From assembly GCA_030668025.1 (NCBI GenBank), contig DAOUUT010000193.1, positions 1-7,243 of the forward strand: a stretch of 7,243 nt of DNA. The letters are read 5' to 3'. Both the position numbers and the translations under genes were made by a program. Source of the DNA: Promethearchaeota archaeon (GTDB lineage Archaea > Asgardarchaeota > Lokiarchaeia > Sigynarchaeales > SOKP01). The notes beneath the pieces were generated by a model. That model searched no databases and was not told the DNA's origin. It saw nothing but the letters and a program-made list of their open reading frames with translations. Below are positions 1-4,873 of the stretch, piece by piece. How positions within the stretch are numbered: the stretch's first letter is position 1; each line of letters starts with the position of its first letter.

Positions 1-32
1 GCAAACAAATTTTAAAGAATAATTTAAAAAAT

Positions 33-40
33 TTTAAATA
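33..40 (+). promoter_or_regulatory. Possible TATA box of the plus-strand transporter operon
   Basis: TTTAAATA resembles an archaeal TATA box. A start of transcription about 25 nt downstream would fall near 62-68, just before an ATG at 70 and about 50 nt before the ATG at 117. The surrounding 60 bases are almost pure A/T, so a match by chance is easy. No clear purine-rich BRE was recognised. Confidence 0.3.
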
Positions 41-69
41 ATTTTGAATCTTAATTAATTATTAAGAAT

Positions 70-222
70 ATGAACGAAAAATTATCTTTAAATTCATCTG
101 ACGACGATGATGACATATGGAAGCTCGAGATACAAAAACTAAAATCGTTAAAGAGACTTTTCCATCTGAGATGGTTTCAATTGTGGGAGATATCTTCGCA
201 GGAATCGTTCTTTCTATTTTAA
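70..222 (+). CDS. Short leader ORF or out-of-frame original N-terminus of the first MgtE gene
   Basis: A 50-codon ORF begins at ATG 70 and stops with TAA at 220-222, overlapping the start of the first MgtE-like gene in another frame. Its first residues (MNEKLSLNSSDDDDDIW) are an acidic, hydrophilic tail that looks like a plausible protein start, while the rest (after about codon 26) looks non-coding. A single extra base in the A5 run at 134-138 would join it to the MgtE frame and give a smooth N-terminus ending in KTKIVKETFP. It may be a chance ORF, a leader peptide, or the true N-terminus broken by an indel or sequencing error. No Shine-Dalgarno sequence precedes ATG 70, which would fit leaderless translation from the TATA-like box at 33-40. 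Confidence 0.22.
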   Translation: MNEKLSLNSSDDDDDIWKLEIQKLKSLKRLFHLRWFQLWEISSQESFFLF

Positions 223-671
223 TAGTCTCTTTTGAGAGCTTTCTAATACTTATTTTAATTATACCTGCTTTGCTTTCGTTAAGGGGAAATTTAAGCGGTC
301 CTTTTATCGCAAGGACTTCGAGAGATTTAATTATTGGAGAGTTTAACTTAAAATCATGGTCTGAAAACATATTGGCAACATATGTGCTAGCCTTAATAAC
401 AGCAATAGCAATTGGAATTCTAAGTATAATTTTAAATCTTTTATTAATTAGACTCTTTATTTTTCATATTGGTTTGTTAATTGTTATACCCATAATTTCT
501 ATTCTATTTACATTAACTGTATCATTTCCTTGTTCTACTGTCTTAAATCTTTTCGCATTTAAGCGCGGTTTAGACCCAAATAATATTGTTAATCCAATAA
601 TGACAGCTGTTGATGATTTTCTTACTGTTTTTAGCTTTTATTTAACAATTATTTTGCTGGGGGTGCCGTAA
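117..671 (+). CDS. MgtE-like divalent cation transporter, single-domain subunit 1
   Basis: This 184-residue membrane protein corresponds to the transmembrane domain of MgtE/SLC41 magnesium transporters (COG1824-type archaeal permease) and lacks the cytosolic N and CBS domains of bacterial MgtE. Five hydrophobic segments lie at about residues 19-38, 41-57, 85-111, 114-137 and 160-182. Family landmarks are PALLSLRGN (50-58) between helices 1-2 and the loop, and DPNN (153-156), P160 and D167 before and in the last helix; D167 aligns by eye with the ion-binding Asp of helix 5 in MgtE. Mg2+ or a related divalent cation is the likely substrate. The ATG at 117 has an in-frame stop six bases upstream and no Shine-Dalgarno sequence; ATG at 171 is an alternative but would cut the conserved KETFP segment. 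The next gene, a paralogue, follows after 2 nt, so the two products probably form a heteromer. The function is well supported at family level; the exact ion and start are not. Confidence 0.83.
   Translation: MEARDTKTKIVKETFPSEMVSIVGDIFAGIVLSILIVSFESFLILILIIPALLSLRGNLSGPFIARTSRDLIIGEFNLKSWSENILATYVLALITAIAIGILSIILNLLLIRLFIFHIGLLIVIPIISILFTLTVSFPCSTVLNLFAFKRGLDPNNIVNPIMTAVDDFLTVFSFYLTIILLGVP
659..665 (+). promoter_or_regulatory. Shine-Dalgarno site supporting a TTG start
   Basis: GGGGGTG ends 8 nt before the TTG at 674 and overlaps the last codons of the upstream gene. It matches the archaeal anti-SD (GGAGGTGA complement) well and fixes the start of the second MgtE gene at TTG rather than at a later codon. 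It also suggests translational coupling with the first gene. Confidence 0.65.
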
Positions 672-673
672 TT

Positions 674-1225
674 TTGGATTACTTCAAAAAAATCTTTAAG
701 GAATCTATAATAATCGTTATTATTAGTTCTATTATGGGTCTTTTTTCAGGCACGCTATTGTCTAATAATAAGGAGATTTTGTATACTTTTCCAATTATTT
801 TATTAGTTTTACCTTCTTTAAATTCTTTAATTGGTGATATTTCAACGGTTTTAATTTCGCGTCTTACTTCACACCTATATTTAGGTACTTTATCTCCAAA
901 AATTCAAGTTTCTGATAGATTAAAGCAAGATTTTTATGGGTTACTTATGACAATTTTATTAAGTCTAGTTGCATTAATAAGCTTAGGATACTTATTTGGA
1001 ATTATAACTGGAATAGAAATCGTTAACCCGTTATTGATAATATCTATTATAATTATTACTATTTTGATTCTTTTTGGCTTGATGTTTGTGCTATTATTTA
1101 TTAGTTCCATATTCATATTCAAGAAGGGTAAAGATCCCAATAATTTTTTAATTCCAATGGTTACATCTTTAGCAGATTTTTTAACACCTATGTTCATTAT
1201 AATATTAATCCAAATATTTATTTAA
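674..1225 (+). CDS. MgtE-like divalent cation transporter, single-domain subunit 2
   Basis: This is a 183-residue paralogue of the preceding protein with the same plan: hydrophobic segments at about 10-30, 37-53, 86-111, 117-148 and 161-182, the PSLNSLIGD motif (47-54 and following) in place of the more usual P-A-L-x3-GN, then DPNN (154-157), P161 and D168. The key acidic residue of helix 5 is therefore kept, while the Asn of the GN motif is replaced by Asp. It starts with TTG, supported by GGGGGTG 8 nt upstream; the start gives a short cytosolic head (MDYFKKIFKES) matching the family pattern. Only 2 nt separate it from subunit 1. Bacterial MgtE is a homodimer with one such domain per chain, and eukaryotic SLC41 carries two in one chain, so a subunit 1/subunit 2 heterodimer is the natural reading. 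The third gene of the operon supplies a soluble regulatory candidate. Confidence 0.82.
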   Translation: MDYFKKIFKESIIIVIISSIMGLFSGTLLSNNKEILYTFPIILLVLPSLNSLIGDISTVLISRLTSHLYLGTLSPKIQVSDRLKQDFYGLLMTILLSLVALISLGYLFGIITGIEIVNPLLIISIIIITILILFGLMFVLLFISSIFIFKKGKDPNNFLIPMVTSLADFLTPMFIIILIQIFI

Positions 1226-1241
1226 ATACCTAAAAACGAGA

Positions 1242-2507
1242 GTGAGAAATTCAATTAAGCCGCATGAAAAAAAAAGAAAGAAGTTTAAATACCAACCTAT
1301 ATCTCTAAAAGATATTTTGAGAGAGATGAAACAAAAAATTGATCTAATGATTGATCTCGCCTATAGCGCGATTAAATTTGGTAGTAAAGAGATAGCAGAC
1401 GAAACTACTAAAATTGAAAAGCGTATCCACGAGTTAACTTTTCTGTTGAATTTACAAATCACTCAAACACAAACTGGGGGGTTTAAAGGAGCCAAGAGAT
1501 TAGAGCCAATTGTTGTAATGGGTTATTCAATTGATAAGATTTCAGACGCACTTGCGGATATCGCCCGCGTTGTTTATATAAATAGCGATATATCTGAATT
1601 TACACAACTCTTTTGGGACGAAGTTCCTGAACCGATAGTTAAAATACACGTTAAAGGGGATTGCAAACTCATAGGAATGAATCGCCAAGACGTACATTTT
1701 AGATCACAACATGGAGTTGACTTAATTGCAATAAAAAGGAACGATAATTGGTTGTTCGATAAGAATAACATAATTAAAAAAGGAGATATCTTAATTATTA
1801 AAGGCGAGCTTGAACCGATTAAAAAATTGAAGAAATTAACTCTTGACGAGGAAGAGATTTGCTTTAAAATTGATGAGGATGAAAAAGAACCGGAATTTGA
1901 TCTAACAAACCCTGAAATATTTGATGAAATTCAAGAGCTTAAAAGCGATTATGTATTAATAACAGATATCTCTGAAACAATGATAGAATTGGCACTCGCA
2001 GCATTGTTCTTTAACAGCTATGAATTAGCAGAAGATGTAATCGAAATGGAAGCTTTAATGGATGGGCTTAATATAAATTTCGAGAAGAATCTTTTAGATT
2101 TTGCGCATTTGGTTGATAATCCAAGAGATCTGACGGGAATTATGCGCATTGTTTTTTCATGCGAATTAATAGCCGATGCTGCGGCTCATTTAGCTGAAAC
2201 CATCTTAGAAGGGTTTGAACCACATGTAATTATTCAGAAAGCAATTAAAGAAACGTCTGAGATTGTAGTTCGAGAAACATTATCTGCAGATTCTTACTAT
2301 CTAAGCAAAACCTACGATGAATTACAAGATCAACGATATAAACGAGGGGTCAATATTATTGCTCTAAAAAGAAAAGACAAATGGATATATAGTTTCAAAT
2401 CGGATTTTGTTTTCGAAGTCGATGATTTGTTAATAGGTTTGGGACCTAAAGAGAGCGTAGACCAATGGAGAAGATGTGTACGTCCAGAATCTACGGAAGG
2501 AGAATAA
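1242..2507 (+). CDS. PhoU/TrkA-C (RCK-C) domain protein, probable regulator of the MgtE-like pair (COG3273 type)
   Basis: This soluble 421-residue protein has a duplicated two-domain plan. A helical PhoU-like domain (about 25-115, starting YQPISLKDILREMK) is followed by a TrkA-C/RCK-C domain (about 126-200), an acidic linker (202-235), a second PhoU-like domain (about 240-325) and a second TrkA-C domain (about 328-415). The two TrkA-C copies share a clear repeat, GVDLIAIKRNDNWLF (158-172) against GVNIIALKRKDKWIY (369-383). TrkA-C domains bind small ligands and gate K+ channels and other transporters; PhoU-like helices often act as adaptors. There are no membrane segments, so it is not itself a channel. 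It starts at GTG 16 nt after the second MgtE gene, with only a weak GAGAG upstream; ATG 1326 would remove the conserved YQP region. By position it is likely the cytosolic regulatory partner of the two permeases, an inference supported by the recurrence of this gene set in archaea as I recall it. Confidence 0.82.
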   Translation: MRNSIKPHEKKRKKFKYQPISLKDILREMKQKIDLMIDLAYSAIKFGSKEIADETTKIEKRIHELTFLLNLQITQTQTGGFKGAKRLEPIVVMGYSIDKISDALADIARVVYINSDISEFTQLFWDEVPEPIVKIHVKGDCKLIGMNRQDVHFRSQHGVDLIAIKRNDNWLFDKNNIIKKGDILIIKGELEPIKKLKKLTLDEEEICFKIDEDEKEPEFDLTNPEIFDEIQELKSDYVLITDISETMIELALAALFFNSYELAEDVIEMEALMDGLNINFEKNLLDFAHLVDNPRDLTGIMRIVFSCELIADAAAHLAETILEGFEPHVIIQKAIKETSEIVVRETLSADSYYLSKTYDELQDQRYKRGVNIIALKRKDKWIYSFKSDFVFEVDDLLIGLGPKESVDQWRRCVRPESTEGE

Positions 2508-2509
2508 AT

Positions 2510-2517
2510 GGGGGTGA
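2510..2517 (+). promoter_or_regulatory. Shine-Dalgarno site fixing the SIS gene start
   Basis: GGGGGTGA lies 4 nt before ATG 2522 and differs from the ideal archaeal GGAGGTGA at one base. It favours the ATG at 2522 over an in-frame ATG at 2465, which would overlap the previous gene by 43 nt and add 19 residues with no resemblance to the family. Confidence 0.65.
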
Positions 2518-2521
2518 AAAT

Positions 2522-3109
2522 ATGAATTACGATAAAGGGCGCGAAAGGTTTTTAAATACAATTCTTGAAATAGCAAATCAGATTATTAAAAATTCTAAAA
2601 CGATTAACACTACACACGTTTTAAAATTAATTGATTTGATTACTCAAGTTAATTCCAACGAAGGAACGATTTTTGTTTATGGGGCTGGGCGGTCTGGCTT
2701 TATAGGGCGTTGTTTTGCTCAAAGATTAATGCATTTAGGGTTTAAATCTTGTTTTGTCTCCGATGCGATTACTTATCGTTATAGTAAAGTAGATTTACTT
2801 ATTTTAATAAGTGGAAGTGGTGAGACTACCTCTCCAGTTGCAATAGCGCGAAAAGCAAAGGAAATAGGTGGAAAGATCGCGGTCCTAACAAATAATCCTG
2901 AAAGCACTATAGGAAAAATATCAAATATTATAATAAAAATTGAAGGAAAAAGTAAGGATATCGCGGTTTCCCAAAATACTTTAGCACCTTACACATCTTT
3001 ATTCGACATCTCAACGCTAACCGTATTAGATTCAATTGGAGCCACGTTAATGGAAATATTGGGAGTCACTGAAAATGATATTGATAAACGTCATGCTTCG
3101 ATTGAATAA
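2522..3109 (+). CDS. hxlB: 6-phospho-3-hexuloisomerase-like SIS-domain protein
   Basis: The 195-residue product is a SIS-domain sugar-phosphate isomerase. The phosphosugar loop GAGRSGFIGRCFAQRLMHLGF core (54-74) is nearly diagnostic for 6-phospho-3-hexuloisomerase, followed by ISGSGETTS (96-104), the TNNPEST segment (123-129) and the C-terminal KRHASIE (189-195) carrying the family's conserved His (H191). PHI interconverts 3-hexulose-6-phosphate and fructose-6-phosphate; in archaea it works with 3-hexulose-6-phosphate synthase, often to make pentose phosphates. The length fits (usual range about 180-200). Two places depart from PHIs I remember such as MJ1247: the usual GE-T-TP stretch reads SDAITY (80-85), and the conserved F-E before the last helix is F-D (161-162). 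It lies 14 nt after the PhoU/TrkA-C gene and is probably in the same transcript. No synthase partner is in the window. A related SIS isomerase of different specificity is the main alternative. Confidence 0.8.
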   Translation: MNYDKGRERFLNTILEIANQIIKNSKTINTTHVLKLIDLITQVNSNEGTIFVYGAGRSGFIGRCFAQRLMHLGFKSCFVSDAITYRYSKVDLLILISGSGETTSPVAIARKAKEIGGKIAVLTNNPESTIGKISNIIIKIEGKSKDIAVSQNTLAPYTSLFDISTLTVLDSIGATLMEILGVTENDIDKRHASIE

Positions 3110-3118
3110 TTAAATAAA
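3110..3118 (+). promoter_or_regulatory. Possible TATA box for a leaderless SET-gene transcript
   Basis: TTAAATAAA sits 18-26 nt upstream of ATG 3136. A transcript starting about 22-25 nt downstream of the box would begin at or next to the ATG, and there is no Shine-Dalgarno sequence before that ATG, which fits leaderless expression. The AT-rich setting makes a chance match possible. Confidence 0.28.
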
Positions 3119-3135
3119 TTTGATTAGTGTATTTT

Positions 3136-3534
3136 ATGAATGAATATATCAAGATAAGTTATATCTCAGAAAGAAAAGGAAAGGGCGCGTTTGCTAAGAA
3201 AGATATTAAAATAAACACAATAATTGATATAGCAAATGTAATTTTGATTCCCAACAAGGATTATAAGAAAATAGAAAAAACTGTCCTCTATGATTATTGC
3301 TATATTTGGCAAGATCCCAAACACAAACCAGAATTTGAAAATGCTATAACGCTTAGTATATCTCAATTCATTAATCACTCTTTTGAACCTAACATACAAT
3401 ATTTATATGATTATAAAAATAAAACATTAGAGTACTCAGCTATTAGAGATATTAAAGAGGGGGAGGAACTCACAGTTAATTATAATGGTCTGGTTAACGA
3501 TAAAAGTCCTGTATGGTTTAACGTTCTTGATTAA
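3136..3534 (+). CDS. Small SET-domain protein, probable lysine methyltransferase
   Basis: This 132-residue protein is almost entirely a SET domain, the fold that transfers methyl groups from S-adenosylmethionine to protein lysines. Visible motifs are the N-terminal GKGAFAKKDI (15-24), the cofactor/active-site motif FINHSFEPN (78-86; N80, H81, S82, P85, N86) and EELTVNYN (110-117) with the catalytic-type Tyr at 116. The tail ends SPVWFNVLD, a WF-type ending common in stand-alone prokaryotic SET proteins; there is no cysteine-rich post-SET zinc motif. The substrate is unknown; ribosomal, chromatin-like or other proteins are possible. ATG 3136 is preferred to GTG 3127, which adds only three residues and also lacks a ribosome-binding site. 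It follows the hexuloisomerase gene by 26 nt, so read-through from the operon is likely, although a private promoter is possible. It is the last plus-strand gene before the convergent junction. Confidence 0.82.
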   Translation: MNEYIKISYISERKGKGAFAKKDIKINTIIDIANVILIPNKDYKKIEKTVLYDYCYIWQDPKHKPEFENAITLSISQFINHSFEPNIQYLYDYKNKTLEYSAIRDIKEGEELTVNYNGLVNDKSPVWFNVLD

Positions 3535-3536
3535 TT

Positions 3537-3546
3537 AAAAAAAAAA
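3537..3546 (-). terminator. Oligo-T terminator candidate for the minus-strand Fe-S gene
   Basis: Ten consecutive A on the plus strand read as T10 in minus-strand RNA sense, 38-47 nt downstream of the stop codon of the Fe-S protein gene. Archaeal RNA polymerase terminates at such T-rich tracts without needing a hairpin, and no strong stem-loop is visible here. The tract begins only two bases after the SET stop codon, so minus-strand transcripts probably end right at the tail of the convergent gene. Confidence 0.5.
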
Positions 3547-3583
3547 TTATTATTAAAATTATTAGATATTTAGGTATGTAGGT

Positions 3584-4726
3584 TTAAATTTGCTTCTTTA
3601 AAATCATTTTACCCATCATTTTCATAGAGCCCAAAAATCCTCTTTTTTTCATCATAATTTTTTGCATAAGAGCGTCGTAAGTTTTAGGGGGTACCGTTTC
3701 CTTATCTTTTTTTTGGAGTTTAATCGCACTTGATTCACATGTAACGATGCAATTGCCACATCCTATACACCTATCATAGTCTACTGTTGATATATTGTTA
3801 ATAAGAGATAATGCTTCCATTTGACACCGTTCTACACAAGTATTGCAGCCATCACAAGCCTCAGAATCAACTATCGCATGAAAGTTTGTTGTAAAATAAT
3901 CTGCAGGTCGAGGAAATTTTTTTACCAGAGTTAAATTTTGACAACAATCTCCGCAACAAGCGCAGATGAAAGCGGAGTCTTGTGAGTTATTGGGTTGCAA
4001 AATTAAACCCAATTCCTGATATTTTTGCAAACGTTCCAAGGCTTCATCTTTAGTGACTTCACGACCAACTCCTAATTCTATAAAACCTTTTGCAAAATTT
4101 CCAAATGCCATACATGTATCCGGGATATTTGTAACATTGCAAGGTTTCCCTAACAAATTCATTTCTTGTTTACAAACGCAATTAAATATTAAGATTGGGC
4201 CATCAGCATTGTCAATTATCTTAATAGCATCATCATAGGTACTAATATGATGTTCGGGAAGAATACTCTGTTCTATTGGAATAGTCCGCATTTGGGAAGG
4301 AATATTTGCTTTAAAAAACTCCTTGTAAAATACTTCATGGCTATAATCTGCGGCATCTTGGGCTAGTTCCTTAGTAAGTTTGTCTACTTGAAATTCAAAT
4401 ATTCCAATCGCAAATTGTGCTGTACTATATGTTTTTTTATCAGGATTATTAAAACTGCCTCCCATAATTACGCCTTTTTTTACTAAGTTATCTAATTTAT
4501 CCTCTAATTCTTTGATTGATATCCCGCTATCTTTGACACGCTTATAAATACGTTCTATGGGTTCTGCTAAAGCACTAAGGTTTAAAGTAAGACTTGCTTC
4601 CTCAGGAGTAAAAAGACTTTTCAAAATCCTTATATCTGCACCTGATTCACTTGGAGGAAAGCCAACAGGCATACGCTCATCAATATGTTGTTGCAATTTT
4701 CTATAAACATCATTTGTTTCAACCAT
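3584..4726 (-). CDS. Cysteine-rich 4Fe-4S dicluster protein with N-terminal helical/HTH-like region
   Basis: The 380-residue product has three parts. Residues about 20-90 (starting GFPPSESGADIRILKSLFTPEEA) are helical and look like a winged-helix-type domain, with a KELEDKLDNLVKKGVI segment. A central cysteine-rich part has C183, C185, C196, C205 and then the cluster CACCGDCC (255-262). A bacterial-type ferredoxin module follows: C291, C294, C297, C301 and C320, C323, C326, C330, two CxxCxxCxxxC motifs able to hold two [4Fe-4S] clusters; the usual Pro after each fourth Cys is Gln or Glu here. The tail is basic and Met/Lys rich (357-380). I recognise this as a family of 4Fe-4S proteins seen in anaerobes, with no function known to me; electron transfer or redox sensing is inference. 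No signal peptide or membrane helix is seen. The ATG is supported by GAGG at 4735-4738. It is transcribed away from endonuclease IV across a 147-nt gap and probably has its own promoter. Confidence 0.78.
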   Translation of the reverse strand: MVETNDVYRKLQQHIDERMPVGFPPSESGADIRILKSLFTPEEASLTLNLSALAEPIERIYKRVKDSGISIKELEDKLDNLVKKGVIMGGSFNNPDKKTYSTAQFAIGIFEFQVDKLTKELAQDAADYSHEVFYKEFFKANIPSQMRTIPIEQSILPEHHISTYDDAIKIIDNADGPILIFNCVCKQEMNLLGKPCNVTNIPDTCMAFGNFAKGFIELGVGREVTKDEALERLQKYQELGLILQPNNSQDSAFICACCGDCCQNLTLVKKFPRPADYFTTNFHAIVDSEACDGCNTCVERCQMEALSLINNISTVDYDRCIGCGNCIVTCESSAIKLQKKDKETVPPKTYDALMQKIMMKKRGFLGSMKMMGKMILKKQI

Positions 4727-4734
4727 TTAATTCG

Positions 4735-4738
4735 CCTC
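4735..4738 (-). promoter_or_regulatory. Shine-Dalgarno site of the Fe-S protein gene
   Basis: On the minus strand GAGG (within AGAGGCG) ends 8 nt before the ATG at 4726, good spacing for initiation, and supports that start. Confidence 0.5.
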
Positions 4739-4783
4739 TAATTTGAATAAATATTAATTCAATTTTTTTAATTGGATTATATT

Positions 4784-4793
4784 CATATAAAAA
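4784..4793 (-). promoter_or_regulatory. Possible TATA box for the Fe-S protein gene
   Basis: The minus strand reads TTTTTATATG, a good archaeal TATA-like box. Transcription would begin near 4760, giving a leader of about 35 nt that contains the GAGG site. The 147-nt gap from endonuclease IV (4727-4873) also holds a perfect palindrome TTCTTAAGAA at 4840-4849, about 50 nt further upstream of this box, and nothing else recognisable. Confidence 0.38.
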
Positions 4794-4839
4794 TTATTAA
4801 TAAAACATTTAAACATTCTTGTCAAAAAGAAGAGTTAAT

Positions 4840-4849
4840 TTCTTAAGAA
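4840..4849. repeat. 10-bp perfect palindrome between nfo and the Fe-S gene
   Basis: TTCTTAAGAA is a perfect inverted repeat without a spacer, placed 25 nt past the nfo stop codon and about 110 nt before the Fe-S gene start. It is too short and AT-rich to act as a strong RNA hairpin; it could be a protein-binding site, or chance in sequence of this composition. Confidence 0.3.
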
Positions 4850-4873
4850 GTAAAATTTAATTAATTTAACGAA

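Noticed and set aside
62..370. 102-codon minus-strand ORF opposite the first MgtE gene
   Set aside because: It lies antisense to a clearly conserved membrane protein, has no recognisable motif and ends with an arbitrary tail; an AT-rich antisense frame of this length is expected by chance.
934..1197. 87-codon minus-strand ORF
   Set aside because: It is antisense to the second MgtE gene; the Ile/Asn-rich sequence mirrors the hydrophobic codons of the real gene.
1221..1228. TTTAAATA as a promoter for the PhoU/TrkA-C gene
   Set aside because: A transcript start about 25 nt downstream would fall after the GTG start codon; more likely chance sequence over the preceding stop codon.
1326..1328. 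ATG as an alternative start of the PhoU/TrkA-C protein
   Set aside because: It would remove the conserved YQP-SLKDIL segment seen at the start of this family; GTG 1242 keeps it.
1574..1771. 65-codon minus-strand ORF
   Set aside because: It lies fully inside the PhoU/TrkA-C gene on the other strand, with no ribosome-binding site or family motif.
2465..2521. 19-codon N-terminal extension of the hexuloisomerase gene
   Set aside because: It overlaps the previous gene in another frame; ATG 2522 has GGGGGTGA just upstream and gives the usual family length.
3127..3135. GTG start three codons before the SET-gene ATG
   Set aside because: It adds only three residues and has no ribosome-binding site; ATG 3136 is the simpler choice.
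3166..3399. 77-codon minus-strand ORF
   Set aside because: It is antisense to the SET domain, whose motifs on the plus strand are unmistakable.
4053..4238. 61-codon plus-strand ORF
   Set aside because: It is antisense to the cysteine-rich Fe-S gene, with no start signal or similarity.
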